Shown: positions 51,854 to 60,960, numbered from the stretch's first letter. The stretch is DNA of 64,000 nucleotides from Streptomyces sp. NBC_00461 (GCF_036013935.1 NZ_CP107902.1:2885001-2949000); one strand, 5' to 3'. Translations and numbers: made by a program. Notes: generated by a model from the letters alone, not told the origin.

Positions 51854-52939
51854 TCAGATCTCGATGCACGTACGAAGCGCCGTGCCCGTCCGCATCTGGT
51901 CCAGTGCCTCGTTGATCTCGCTCAGCGGCACCCGGTGGGTGATCAGGCCCTCCAGGTCGATGCGGCCCGCCCGCCACAGGGCGATGGTGCGCTCGTAGGA
52001 GCGCAGGACGTCGCCGCCGCCGTACATCGAGGGCAGGATCCGCTTCTCGTCGAAGAACAGCTCGAACATGTTGAGCTGCAGGAAGTCGTCCATGGCGCCC
52101 GCGCCGACGACGACGAGCGTGCCGCCGCGCCGGGTGTTCTCGTACGCCGTCCGGGCCGTGGCCGACCTGCCGACGACCTCGAAGACGTAGTCGAAGCCCT
52201 CGCCGCCGGTGACCTGTTGCCTGGCGTCGGCCAGCTCGTCCGGCGAGACCGCCTTCGTGGCACCGAACCTGAGGGCGGACTCGCGGCGCGAGGCGACCGG
52301 GTCGACGGCGACGATCTCGGCGGCGCCCTTGAGCCGCGCGCCCTGGATCGCGGAGATGCCGACGCCGCCGCAGCCGATGACGGCGACCGACGAACCGGCC
52401 TCCACGTCGGCGGTGTTGAGGGCGGCACCCAGGCCCGTGGTCACCCCGCAGCCGATCAGCGCGGCGATGTCGAAGGGCACGTCGTCCGGTATCGGCACGG
52501 CGCAGCCCGCGTCGACGACGACCTCCTCGGCGAAGGTGCCGGTGCCCGCGAAGCCGAACACGTCGGCAGGGGTGCCGCCGGGGCGCCTGAAGTTGGGGGT
52601 GCCCGCGTTCATGAACCCGGCCAGACACAGCTCCGTCTGCCCGCGCCGGCAGGCCGGACAGGCACCGCAGGCCGGCAGCCAGCACACGACCACCCGGTCG
52701 CCTGGCTTCACACCCCGTACGCCGTCCCCGACTTCGACGATCTCGCCCGCGCCCTCGTGTCCGGGCACGAACGGCGCCGGCTGCGGCAGCACCCCGCTCA
52801 TCGCCGACAGGTCCGAGTGGCACAGCCCGGTGGCCCGCACCCGGATCCTCACCTTGCCGGGCCCGAAGCCTGTCGCCTCGACGTCGTCGAAGACCTCCAG
52901 CTTGTCCTGGCCGATCTCGTGCAGTACGGCTGCGCGCAT
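51854..52939 (-). CDS. Zinc-dependent alcohol dehydrogenase (MDR family)
   Basis: A 361-residue enzyme. Catalytic-zinc ligands are visible in GLCHSDLSA and PGHEGAGEIV, and structural-zinc cysteines in CWLPACGACPACRRGQTELC. The NAD-binding motif is VAVIGCGGVGISAI. This is the class III-like group (mycothiol or formaldehyde-type relatives) common in Streptomyces next to this SDR. It lies 17 bases upstream of the SDR gene and is probably co-transcribed. Likely substrate: a long-chain or aromatic alcohol (inference). Confidence 0.93.
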   Translation of the reverse strand: MRAAVLHEIGQDKLEVFDDVEATGFGPGKVRIRVRATGLCHSDLSAMSGVLPQPAPFVPGHEGAGEIVEVGDGVRGVKPGDRVVVCWLPACGACPACRRGQTELCLAGFMNAGTPNFRRPGGTPADVFGFAGTGTFAEEVVVDAGCAVPIPDDVPFDIAALIGCGVTTGLGAALNTADVEAGSSVAVIGCGGVGISAIQGARLKGAAEIVAVDPVASRRESALRFGATKAVSPDELADARQQVTGGEGFDYVFEVVGRSATARTAYENTRRGGTLVVVGAGAMDDFLQLNMFELFFDEKRILPSMYGGGDVLRSYERTIALWRAGRIDLEGLITHRVPLSEINEALDQMRTGTALRTCIEI

Positions 52940-52953
52940 GGTGCGGCTCCCCT

Positions 52954-53053
52954 CAACTGCCTGCTTCAGCTACTTGTTTCGGCTACCTGCTTCAGCTGCC
53001 CGTTTCAACTGCCTGCTTCGACTGCGTGCTTCGGCTGCATGCTTCAACTGCCC
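52954..53053. repeat. 13-bp tandem repeat (minisatellite)
   Basis: Nearly eight imperfect copies of a 13-base unit, for example CAACTGCCTGCTT and CGGCTACCTGCTT, fill most of the gap between the alcohol dehydrogenase and MaoC genes. The period is not a multiple of three and no gene crosses it. Units differ mainly at positions 2, 6-8 and 10. Confidence 0.85.
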
Positions 53054-53059
53054 GTCGGA

Positions 53060-53935
53060 TCACGAGTGTTCGACGATGGTGTCGGCGAGGACGGGCGCGT
53101 CGTCCCGCTCCGCCGCGCTCACGGCGACCCTGGTGGACTCCGGTGTGTGCCACATGCGGATGCGCAGGGTCTCCCCCGGATACACGACGCCCGCGAACCG
53201 GGTGGTGTACGAGCGCACCCGGGTCACGTCGCCGCCGAGCAGCGTGTCGACGACCGCCTTGAGCGTCATGCCGTAGGTGCACAGTCCGTGCAGGATGGGC
53301 CGTTCGAACCCGGCGACCTTGGCGAAGTCGGGGTCGGCGTGCAGCGGGTTCCAGTCGCCGGAGAGGCGGTAGAGCAGGGCCTGGTCCTCGCGGATCGGGC
53401 GCTCGACGGTGCGGTCGGGGGCGCCGGTGGGCGGGTCGAGGCGAGCGGACGGGCCGCGGTCGCCACCCCAGCCGCCCTCTCCGCGGACGAAGATCTGCGC
53501 GTCGCTGGTCCACAGCGGGCCGTCGGCGTCGGCGGCCTCGGTGCGCATGACCAGGACGGCCGCCTTGCCCTTGTCGTACACGGCGGCGATGCGGCCGGTG
53601 GCGGTGGCCGTACCCGCGACGGGGATCGGGCGGTGCAGGGTCAGCGACTGGCCGCCGTGCAGGACGCGGGCCAGGTCGACGTCGATACCGGGCATGGACA
53701 GGCTGCTGATCACGCCGGGTGAGCCGGAGCCCGCGACGGTGGCGAAGCTCGGCAGCACGTGCAGCCGGGACTCCAGGGTGTAGCGCAGCTCGTCGGGGTC
53801 TGTGGCGGGGCTGCGTTTGTCGGGATTCGCGGCCGCCCCGACGCCGAGGTGGTAGAGCAGGACGTCCTTGCGGTCCCAGGTGATCTCGCCGGAACGTGGC
53901 TCGGCGGCGACGGCCTGCGCTGCGTCGATGGGCAT
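53060..53935 (-). CDS. MaoC-like double hotdog enoyl-CoA hydratase
   Basis: A 291-residue protein from ATG 53935. It has an N-terminal dehydratase-like half (ITWDRKDVLLYHLGVGA; LPSFATVAG) and a C-terminal MaoC domain with the hydratase signature RLSGDWNPLHADPDFAKVAGFERPILHGLCTYG (catalytic D and H, quoted in pieces). It hydrates enoyl-CoA in a beta-oxidation-like pathway. It lies upstream of the alcohol dehydrogenase and SDR on the same strand. The 13-bp repeat between them may separate or modulate transcription. Confidence 0.92.
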   Translation of the reverse strand: MPIDAAQAVAAEPRSGEITWDRKDVLLYHLGVGAAANPDKRSPATDPDELRYTLESRLHVLPSFATVAGSGSPGVISSLSMPGIDVDLARVLHGGQSLTLHRPIPVAGTATATGRIAAVYDKGKAAVLVMRTEAADADGPLWTSDAQIFVRGEGGWGGDRGPSARLDPPTGAPDRTVERPIREDQALLYRLSGDWNPLHADPDFAKVAGFERPILHGLCTYGMTLKAVVDTLLGGDVTRVRSYTTRFAGVVYPGETLRIRMWHTPESTRVAVSAAERDDAPVLADTIVEHS

Positions 53936-54194
53936 ACGGCTCCTGTACATGGGCGGCATGAAGACCCCGGTGCGGCCGTCCGCACCGTCGGCCGCACCGA
54001 GGTCGCTACGGGGCCGACCTAGAACGCGTTCCAGTCCGGCGACCTCTGTATAGCCCAGCGCCCGTCACTTGTGAAGGCTCCTGACGGAGTGTCAGCTCGC
54101 TGTGCCGTAGCGGTCGCCCCGTGACATTTGTCCTGCCGGAGTCCGTACAGGCGGATCTGCCGGACGGCCGCCCCCTCTCCGTAGCGTCGCCGTC

Positions 54195-55118
54195 ATGACG
54201 AACACGACTGGAACGGGAGCCGGGGCGGAGCCCGCGGTGTCCTTCACGGGGGCGGTCAAGAACTTCGGCTCCGTACGCGCCGTCGACGGCGTCGACCTGG
54301 CCATCGCGCCCGGCGAGACCGTCGCCCTGCTGGGCCGCAACGGAGCCGGCAAGTCGACGACGATCTCGCTGCTGCTCGGCCTGAACGAACCCGACGAGGG
54401 CACGGTCCGCCTCTTCGGCGCTCCCCCGGAGCGGTCGGTGCGCGCCGGGCGGGTCGGCGCGATGCTGCAGGAGGGACGGGCGGTGCCCAGGGTGACCGTG
54501 CAGGAGCTGGTCTCCTTCGTGGCCCGCCGCTACCCGGCCCCGATGCCCGTCGCGCGGGCGCTGCGACTGGCCGGGATCTCCGAGCTGGCGGGGCGGCGCG
54601 TGGACCGGCTGTCCGGCGGTCAGACGCAGCGTGTGCGGTTCGCCGTCGCGCTCGCCGGGAACCCCTCGGTGATCGTCCTGGACGAGCCCACCGCGGCCCT
54701 GGACGTGGAGGCGCGGCAGGCCTTCTGGACCTCGATGCGGTCCTACGCCCGTCTCGGCCACACCGTTCTGTTCTCCACGCACCACCTGGAGGAGGCGGAC
54801 GCGCACGCCGACCGGATCCTCGTCATCGACGGGGGCCGGATCGTCGCGGACGGCACCGGTGAGCAGCTCAAGCGGTCGGTGGGCGGCAGCCTGGTCGCCT
54901 TCGACCTCGCGGGACGCTCCACCGAGGGCCTGGAGCTGCTGCCCGGCGTACGGTCGGTGGAGGTGCGCGGGGACCGGGCCCGACTGCGCAGCGACGACCC
55001 GGACGCGACGGTGGTCGCGCTGGCGGAGCTGCACGCGATACGCGGCCTGGAGGTCGTCCCGGCGTCGCTCGACGACGCGTTCCTGGCCCTCACCGCACGT
55101 GTCGAGGAGGCGGCGTGA
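54195..55118 (+). CDS. ABC transporter ATPase (drug/antibiotic exporter type)
   Basis: A 307-residue ATPase. Walker A is LGRNGAGKST, the signature RLSGGQTQRVRFA, Walker B VIVLDEPTAALD, and the H-loop STHHLEEAD. A C-terminal extension of about 80 residues is typical of DrrA/CcmA-like exporters. It overlaps the permease gene (TGATG) and heads an operon ABC ATPase – permease – histidine kinase – (response regulator), the layout of self-regulated exporters responding to membrane or cell-wall stress. Confidence 0.94.
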   Translation: MTNTTGTGAGAEPAVSFTGAVKNFGSVRAVDGVDLAIAPGETVALLGRNGAGKSTTISLLLGLNEPDEGTVRLFGAPPERSVRAGRVGAMLQEGRAVPRVTVQELVSFVARRYPAPMPVARALRLAGISELAGRRVDRLSGGQTQRVRFAVALAGNPSVIVLDEPTAALDVEARQAFWTSMRSYARLGHTVLFSTHHLEEADAHADRILVIDGGRIVADGTGEQLKRSVGGSLVAFDLAGRSTEGLELLPGVRSVEVRGDRARLRSDDPDATVVALAELHAIRGLEVVPASLDDAFLALTARVEEAA

Positions 55119-55834
55119 TGCTGGACTATCTGCGGCTCGAAGTGCGCCGGACCCTGCGCGACGCCGGTTTCGTCGTCGGCGGGATCGCGATGCCGGTGCT
55201 GATGTATCTGCTGTTCACCAACCTCGGCGCGGACGACGGCAGTTGGAAGACCGGCGCGATGGTCGGCATGGCCGGTTACGGCGCCGTCGGCTCCGCCCTG
55301 AACACCGGCGGCGGGGTCGCCGAGGACCGGGCGATCGGCTGGCTGCGGCAGCTGCGGGTGACGCCGATGACCCCGCGCCAGGTCGTCGTCGGCCGGGCCC
55401 TGACCGGCTCGGTGACGGTGCTGCCGGCCATCCTCGCCGTCCTCGCGGCGGGCGGCCTGGTCAACGGCGTACGCCTGGACGTCTGGCAGTGGGCGGCGAT
55501 CGCCGTGCTGCTGTGGCTGGGCTCGGTACCCTTCACCCTGCTGGGCCTGGGCAACGGCTACCGGCTGACCGGGCAGACCACGGGCGTGGCGAACATGGCG
55601 TGCAACCTGGGTCTGGCGGTGCTGGGCGGCCTGTGGTTCCCGGTCACCCTCTTCCCGGGCTGGCTGAGCACCCTGTCCGCGTACACCCCGACGTACCGGT
55701 TCGCCCAGCTCGGCACCTCGGTCGCCGACGGGCACGCCCCGGCGCTCGGCGCGGTCACGGTCCTCACCCTCTGGCTGCTGGCCTTCGGTTCGTACGCTGT
55801 GCTGTCGTACCGACGGTCCGGCCGGACCGTCTGA
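55118..55834 (+). CDS. ABC-2 type transporter permease
   Basis: A 238-residue membrane protein starting at the ATG of a TGATG overlap. About six transmembrane helices are visible (FVVGGIAMPVLMYLLFTNLG; ILAVLAAGGLV; WAAIAVLLWLGSVPFTLLGL; GLAVLGGLWFPVTLFPGWL; ALGAVTVLTLWLLAFGSYAV). It has the family pattern near helix 5 (WFPVTLFPGWLSTLSAYTPT). It pairs with the ATPase upstream as an exporter; substrate unknown. Confidence 0.92.
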   Translation: MLDYLRLEVRRTLRDAGFVVGGIAMPVLMYLLFTNLGADDGSWKTGAMVGMAGYGAVGSALNTGGGVAEDRAIGWLRQLRVTPMTPRQVVVGRALTGSVTVLPAILAVLAAGGLVNGVRLDVWQWAAIAVLLWLGSVPFTLLGLGNGYRLTGQTTGVANMACNLGLAVLGGLWFPVTLFPGWLSTLSAYTPTYRFAQLGTSVADGHAPALGAVTVLTLWLLAFGSYAVLSYRRSGRTV

Positions 55835-55849
55835 ACGGGGAGCGAGATC

Positions 55850-57130
55850 ATGTCCTGGATGCGAGGAGTCACCTGTCAGGTGGGCCGGTGGCGGGCGGCC
55901 CGGGCGCAGTGGCGCGCGGAGATGGAGCGGTTCAAGGCCGCTCAGAAGGAGGCGCGCAGGACGGGCGGGAAGATGCCGGAGAACCCTGGTCCTCCGCCGA
56001 CGGGCTTCGCGCTGCTGCCGTGGCTGCTGATGGGGATGGGTGCCTTCTCCAACCTCTTCCAGGGCAAGACGCCCAATCCCTGGATCGGTGGCGTGGGTCT
56101 GTTCGCCTTCAACTCCCTCTACATCTATGTGACGTTCCGCTCCTTCGTGAAGGAGAAGCGCGAGGCGGACGCGACCCGGGTGGCGCTCGCCGCGATGGCC
56201 GTGATCACCTGCGGACTGGCCATCGGGTACGGCGGCAGCTGGCTGTACTTCTTCCCGCTGCTGGGCCTGGCCACCGGTGCGGTCGTGCGAGGCCCGTGGC
56301 TGGGCAAGGTCGGCCTCGGGCTGACGGCGCTCGCGGCGGCGGTCTCCGTGTTCCGGGCGGGCTGGGACGCGGTGAACGTCGCGTACGGCACGTTCCTTTC
56401 GACGATGGTGACCGCGGCGATCCTGTCCCTCTCCGAGGCCGTACGGGAGCTGCGCGCGGCCCGGGAGGAACTGGCCCGGCGGGCGGTCGAGGAGGAGCGG
56501 CTGCGCTTCTCCCGCGATCTGCACGACCTGCTCGGGCACACCCTGTCGGTGATCGTGGTGAAGTCGGAGGCGGCCCGGCGGCTGGCCTCGCGGAACCTGG
56601 ACGCCGCGCTCACCCAGATCACCGACATCGAGTCGGTCGGCCGCCAGGCGCTCACGGAGATCCGCGAGGCCGTGACCGGCTACCGCGAGGGCAGCCTCGC
56701 CACCGAACTGGACCGGGCCCGCTCGGCGCTGTCCGCGGCGGCCGTCGAACCGGTGGTGGTCCGCTCGGGCACACCGCTGGCGCCGCAGACCGAGGCGCTG
56801 CTGGGCTGGGTGGTGCGGGAGGCGGTCACCAACGTCGTGCGGCACGCCTGCGCCACACGCTGCGAGATCACCGTGGACAGCACACCCGAGCACGTCCGCC
56901 TCACGATCGCCGACAACGGGTCCGGCGAGCCGGTCCCCTCGTCGACGCCGCCCTTGCCGGGCATCGGCGGCACCGGCCTGAAGGGGCTGACCGAACGCCT
57001 CGCGGCGGCCGGCGGCTCCCTGCGGGCCGGCCCGTCGCCGCGAGGCGGTTTCACGGTGACCGCCGAACTACCGGTGGAGCCCAGCGGCCTGGCGGACGCC
57101 GCTCTGCTTACGGTGCCCAGGGCTGGCTGA
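55850..57130 (+). CDS. DesK-type sensor histidine kinase
   Basis: A 426-residue kinase 15 bases after the permease. Residues about 50-200 hold several transmembrane helices. The HisKA_3 motif is RFSRDLHDLLGHTLSVI (phospho-His about 220). The HATPase has VVREAVTNVVRHA (N-box) and IADNGSG, GTGLKGLTERL (G boxes). It senses membrane state or exporter substrate and should phosphorylate the NarL-type regulator at 58900. An oppositely oriented GH54 gene lies between them, and its 3' end overlaps this gene by 23 bases. Confidence 0.93.
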   Translation: MSWMRGVTCQVGRWRAARAQWRAEMERFKAAQKEARRTGGKMPENPGPPPTGFALLPWLLMGMGAFSNLFQGKTPNPWIGGVGLFAFNSLYIYVTFRSFVKEKREADATRVALAAMAVITCGLAIGYGGSWLYFFPLLGLATGAVVRGPWLGKVGLGLTALAAAVSVFRAGWDAVNVAYGTFLSTMVTAAILSLSEAVRELRAAREELARRAVEEERLRFSRDLHDLLGHTLSVIVVKSEAARRLASRNLDAALTQITDIESVGRQALTEIREAVTGYREGSLATELDRARSALSAAAVEPVVVRSGTPLAPQTEALLGWVVREAVTNVVRHACATRCEITVDSTPEHVRLTIADNGSGEPVPSSTPPLPGIGGTGLKGLTERLAAAGGSLRAGPSPRGGFTVTAELPVEPSGLADAALLTVPRAG

Positions 57131-58646
57131 CCACCCAGCTCACGTCGTCCGCCCAGGACGTGGCGCTGTCCCAGGTGTTGGAGCCGCCGTTGCTCGCCAC
57201 GTAGACGTTGAGGTTGTAGTGGCGGATGAACTTGGCCGGGTAGTTGTACGACGCGAACGAGGTGCCCGTGCCGCTCTTGCCGGTCGTCGGGCAGAAGGTC
57301 GCGTCGGATCTGAACTGCGCGGTGCCGTCCATGGGTTGCCGCTGGAGTCGGTAGTTGTAGTGCCGCAGGAAGTCACCGGGGTAGTTGCGTGACTCGAAGG
57401 AGACGCAGGAGCTGCCGGCCAGGCCCCGGCGGACGATCCAGGTGGCGTCGCTCTTGTCGAGCGCCGAACTGCTCGACGTGATCGGCGAGACGACCCCCGC
57501 GTCGTTCTGGTGGCGTATGTAGTCGGTGGTGCAGCACGAGGTCGTCGCGCGCAGCGAGATCTCCGAACCGGGGTTCAGCGAACCGGTGGAGCCGGTCGAG
57601 CCGCCGTATCCGACGGAGACGATGTTGGCCTGCACCGAGTTGTCGGCGGCGTCCGTCGGGATGCCCGAGGTCATGACGCCCTCGAAGAAGGACCCGATGG
57701 AGCCGTTGCTGTTGTCGCCGCCCGTGCCGAGGACGATCGCGCCCTCCTGATGCATCGGCGAGTAGCCGCTCGTGGTGGGCTCACCGCCGGAATAGGTGGT
57801 GGTGAGGCTGCCCGACTGGGAATTTCCGTATTTCAGCGCGAAATGGTCCTGACCGTTGTTTTTCAGCAAAGCGGTCACGAACGGCATCGCCCCGGTGCCG
57901 GTGTTCGACGTGTTCTTGCTGTAGCCGGCGTCCGACTGGAACAGGCCGTTCTCCAGGTCTGCCTGCACCCATGGGCCGCCGCCGTAGCAGGGCGAGAACC
58001 AGCACTCGGTGCCGAAGTTGATCGCGTCCATGTGGCCGTTGCCGGTGTCCTTGTTGTTCGTCTCGGCGTTGCCGTAGTCGAAGCAGCACCTGCCGTTGAC
58101 ATGGGTACCGGAGGTGACCATGTACATCCCCTCCGCCTGCCCGTTCACGGCGACACCGGAGGTGGAGTTGTCCCGGTAGCCCATGCCTGCCGAGATCTCC
58201 AGGCCGTAGACCTGGTGGCCGCCGACGGTCACCGGCAGGGCGTCGGCGGGTGCGCCGACATCGGCCGCACCTGCCCCGCCGGCCCCTTCGACGGTCAGGT
58301 CGTTGTGGCGCGAGGACTGGTCGTAGATCTTGGTGATGATGCAGGTGGTGCCGGAGCAGAAGGAGTCCTGGGCCGCCGCGTTGGCGTACCCGCCGGCGGC
58401 CAGCAGCCCGATGTTCGCCGTGGCGCTGTCGGAGGCTCGCTGCACCTGGTACAGCGAGCCGCTGTACGAGGAGTAGAGCGCCCTGACGAGGCTGTGCGCG
58501 GCGACGCAGGGGGTGCCCGCGGCGGCGTAGATGTCGCAGGGCAGCGAACTCGCGGCGGCGGCCTGCGGGACACCGACGGCGAGCGCGAGGACGGTGACGA
58601 GCGCCGAGAGCGCGGCCAGGGTCGCGGTTCTGAGTCTTGAGAACAA
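57108..58646 (-). CDS. abfB: Secreted GH54 alpha-L-arabinofuranosidase with CBM42
   Basis: A 512-residue protein from TTG 58646 (AAAGAGGTC upstream). The signal peptide is LRTATLAALSALVTVLALAV..., cleaved near AAAA-SS. The GH54 domain (about 33-345) starts SLPCDIYAAAGTPCVAAHSL. It has the nucleophile NFGTECW and acid GTGGDNSNG, closely similar to the 34751-36250 enzyme. A CBM42 (AbfB) arabinofuranose-binding domain follows (about 360-512, DYIRHQNDAGVV; FLRHYNYRLQ; FIRHYNLNVYVAS). It hydrolyses arabinan side chains outside the cell. It is inserted antisense inside a two-component operon. A palindromic promoter region lies at 58675-58721. Confidence 0.94.
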   Translation of the reverse strand: MFSRLRTATLAALSALVTVLALAVGVPQAAAASSLPCDIYAAAGTPCVAAHSLVRALYSSYSGSLYQVQRASDSATANIGLLAAGGYANAAAQDSFCSGTTCIITKIYDQSSRHNDLTVEGAGGAGAADVGAPADALPVTVGGHQVYGLEISAGMGYRDNSTSGVAVNGQAEGMYMVTSGTHVNGRCCFDYGNAETNNKDTGNGHMDAINFGTECWFSPCYGGGPWVQADLENGLFQSDAGYSKNTSNTGTGAMPFVTALLKNNGQDHFALKYGNSQSGSLTTTYSGGEPTTSGYSPMHQEGAIVLGTGGDNSNGSIGSFFEGVMTSGIPTDAADNSVQANIVSVGYGGSTGSTGSLNPGSEISLRATTSCCTTDYIRHQNDAGVVSPITSSSSALDKSDATWIVRRGLAGSSCVSFESRNYPGDFLRHYNYRLQRQPMDGTAQFRSDATFCPTTGKSGTGTSFASYNYPAKFIRHYNLNVYVASNGGSNTWDSATSWADDVSWVVSQPWAP

Positions 58647-58674
58647 GGCTGACCTCTTTCACTGTCCGATATCC

Positions 58675-58721
58675 CGAACGTCGTTCGACCAAAATGCCGA
58701 ACGTATTTCACCGATCGAAAT
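58675..58721. promoter_or_regulatory. Operator-like repeats upstream of the GH54-CBM42 gene
   Basis: CGAACG-T-CGTTCG (58675-58687) is a perfect palindrome. ATTTC (58705-58709) and GAAAT (58717-58721) form a second inverted repeat. CCGAAC recurs at 58674, 58697 and 58723. This A/T-richer segment probably contains the promoter and a regulator site. Confidence 0.55.
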
Positions 58722-58899
58722 ACCGAACAATTGCGGGCGGAAGAACAGGCACAGCAATTGCAAAGGTGAACTCCCAATGCAGAGGCGATTGTTGGCCCGG
58801 ACCCGGAGGCCGTCAAGACTCGCGGAACGGAACAATGACAAGTCTTTAGACGGGTTTCTCGTCGAGCCCCGGGCGCGCCCCGCGCCCTACCCTTGAGCC

Positions 58900-59541
58900 G
58901 TGAACGAGATGCCCCGGGACCACCGGCCGACGAAGTGTGTGAGGGTCCTGCTCGCCGAGGACCAGGGAATGATGCGGGGCGCGCTCGCCCTGCTGCTCGG
59001 CCTGGAGGAGGACCTGGAGGTCGTCGCCCAGGTCGGGACGGGCGACGCGATCGTGGACGCCGCGCTGACCCACCGGCCGGACGTGGCCCTGCTGGACATC
59101 GAACTGCCGAACATGAGCGGCCTGGACGCGGCGGCCGAGCTGCGCGAACAGGCTCCGGACTGCCGGGTGTTGATCCTCACCACCTTCGGGCGGCCCGGCT
59201 ATCTGCGCCGCGCCATGGAGGCGGGCGCGGCGGGCTTCCTGGTGAAGGACGGTCCGGTGGAGGAACTGGCCGCCGCGATCCGCCGGGTGCTGACCGGCGA
59301 GACCGTGATCGACCCGGCGCTCGCCGCCGCCGCACTCAGCGCCGGGCCGAGCCCGCTCACCGCCCGCGAGTGCGACGTCCTCAAGGCGTCCGTGGACGGC
59401 GCGACGGTCGCCGACATCGCCGCCAAGCTGCATCTGTCCGAGTCGACGGTCCGCAACTACCTCTCGTCCGCGATCGGCAAGACGGGCACCCGCAACCGCA
59501 TGGAGGCGATGCGGGAGGCCCGGCAGCAGGGGTGGCTGTGA
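58900..59541 (+). CDS. NarL/FixJ-family response regulator
   Basis: A 213-residue regulator starting at GTG. The receiver domain has LLAEDQGMMRGAL, phosphoacceptor Asp in VALLDIELPNMSGLD (about 65), the Thr of LTTFGRPGYL and Lys of FLVKDG. The LuxR-type HTH lies at about 145-210 (LTARECDVLKASVDGATVADIAAKL; SESTVRNYLSSAIGK). It is the expected partner of the DesK-type kinase at 55850, and would control the exporter operon. The separation by the GH54 gene is unusual. Confidence 0.94.
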   Translation: MNEMPRDHRPTKCVRVLLAEDQGMMRGALALLLGLEEDLEVVAQVGTGDAIVDAALTHRPDVALLDIELPNMSGLDAAAELREQAPDCRVLILTTFGRPGYLRRAMEAGAAGFLVKDGPVEELAAAIRRVLTGETVIDPALAAAALSAGPSPLTARECDVLKASVDGATVADIAAKLHLSESTVRNYLSSAIGKTGTRNRMEAMREARQQGWL

Positions 59542-59544
59542 CCG

Positions 59545-60369
59545 TCACCCCAACTTCGTCACGAACACCGACTTGGAGCCCGTGCCCTTCGGCGCCAGGC
59601 ACACGAACCAGTTGTCCGGGGACCCCTCGGCCGGGCGGATGCCCTGCTCCTGAAGCGCGGCCGCGGCTTCCCCCGAAAGCCTGCGGAGCTTGGTACGAGT
59701 GCCGTCCTGCCAGGTGCAGGTGACCTCCTGAGCGGACTTGGCAACCCGGCCGATCACCAGGCGCACGGGTCCCCCGGAGGCGGGCTGCAACCGGGTCGAG
59801 CCGGATTCCAGGTCCGTGTCCGCCTCCCTGCTCCCCTTGGGGAGCGTGCTGTAAATCACCAGCGACCGCTGGTCCCCGTAGCTCCTGTGCACGAAGTAGG
59901 CGCTCTTGCCGATCAGGTCGGAGGCCTTGCGGATGTCCCCGGGGAATTCCCCGTACTCGGTCATGGCCGCCAACTGGGTCTGCGCCTCCGCCGCATTGCG
60001 CGGTGCGCCCCACACGTTGATCCAGACGTCCCAGTCCTTGCCGTCCTCGGTACCCCTCGCCAGCGTCGTCGACTGCGGCTCGCCGAGCCTCGGCGCCGCG
60101 GTCGTCGGCGGGTGGGTGGCCACCTGCGCTCCGCGATGCCCGTCCCCGTCACCCGGCAGCCCCGCAAGCGCCAGCGTCCCCGTCGTCCCGACGATCGCCA
60201 GCGCCGCCGCCGTCGCCACCGCCCAGCGACGGGCCCTGCGACGCCGGCCACCGCGGATCACCGCCTGGGTGGGGGCTATACCGATCTCGACCCCGTCCGC
60301 GGCTTCGGCGAGCAGGAGGGCGATGTCGGTGTTCGTCATGTCGTGGTTCGTCTCCCGGTCCGCGCTCAT
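59545..60369 (-). CDS. Membrane-anchored protein partner of the SigE-family sigma factor
   Basis: A 274-residue protein whose ATG overlaps the sigma-factor stop (TGATG). Residues about 40-70 are a basic stretch (RGGRRRRARRW) followed by one transmembrane helix (AVATAAALAIVGTTGTLALAG). The rest is an extracellular domain without recognised motif (KDWDVWINVWGAP; SAYFVHRSYGDQRSLVIYS). This topology fits a regulator or anti-sigma-like partner of the sigma factor, but no zinc-finger anti-sigma motif is present. Function is inferred from coupling. Confidence 0.75.
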   Translation of the reverse strand: MSADRETNHDMTNTDIALLLAEAADGVEIGIAPTQAVIRGGRRRRARRWAVATAAALAIVGTTGTLALAGLPGDGDGHRGAQVATHPPTTAAPRLGEPQSTTLARGTEDGKDWDVWINVWGAPRNAAEAQTQLAAMTEYGEFPGDIRKASDLIGKSAYFVHRSYGDQRSLVIYSTLPKGSREADTDLESGSTRLQPASGGPVRLVIGRVAKSAQEVTCTWQDGTRTKLRRLSGEAAAALQEQGIRPAEGSPDNWFVCLAPKGTGSKSVFVTKLG

Positions 60370-60911
60370 CACTTACGCCCTCCCCCGCTCGTCACCATGT
60401 CCGCCAGTCCCGGTATGGCGCGGAGTTTCGCGATCCCCTTGGCCGCGTTGCTCTTCACCGCGCCGACGGAGCAGCCCATCGCCTCCGCCGTCTGTGTCTC
60501 CGTGAGGTCCTCCCAGTACCGCAGGACCACCGCCTCCCGCTGCCGCACGGGCAGTTGGGCGAGCGCCGTCAGCAGAACGCCCCGGTCGTCGGCCTGGGCG
60601 ATGCGGTCACCGGAGTCGGCGATCTCGCGCGCCAGGCCCGAGTCGTCCTTCGGCGCCAGGAACTCCCGTAGTTTTCTGCGGTGCTTGCGCGCATGCGCGT
60701 TGATCATCACGCGCCGTACATACGCCTCCGGGTCGTCCGCCGAGCCGACCCGGCGCCAGGCCACGTAGACCTGTTCGAGCGTCGACTGGACGAGGTCCTC
60801 CGCGGCGTGCTGCTCCCCCGTGAGGAGAAATGCCGTGCGCATCAGCCGAGGCCAGCGGCCGATGACAAAGCTCTGGAACTCCGTGTCCCGAGCCTCCTTG
60901 CGTTCCCCCAT
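60369..60911 (-). CDS. SigE-family ECF sigma factor
   Basis: A 180-residue sigma factor from ATG 60911 with AGGAGGT upstream. Region 2 (FVIGRWPRLMRTAFLLTGEQHAAEDLVQSTLEQVYVAW, in part) and region 4 (LPVRQREAVVLRYWEDLTETQTAEAMGCSVGAVKS) are complete. The SigE-70 family of Streptomyces is usually paired with a membrane protein encoded just downstream, as here. Targets are unknown. Confidence 0.93.
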   Translation of the reverse strand: MGERKEARDTEFQSFVIGRWPRLMRTAFLLTGEQHAAEDLVQSTLEQVYVAWRRVGSADDPEAYVRRVMINAHARKHRRKLREFLAPKDDSGLAREIADSGDRIAQADDRGVLLTALAQLPVRQREAVVLRYWEDLTETQTAEAMGCSVGAVKSNAAKGIAKLRAIPGLADMVTSGGGRK

Positions 60912-60960
60912 GGGCACCTCCTAGATGTCTTAAGGAGTCCATGGGCAGCCCGGACCGTTG

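Noticed and set aside
52954-53053. Possible CRISPR array
   Set aside because: The 13-base units are directly adjacent with no spacers and no cas genes are present.
54743-56893. 716-codon minus-strand frame opposite the ABC/kinase genes
   Set aside because: Antisense artefact; three recognised genes occupy the plus strand.
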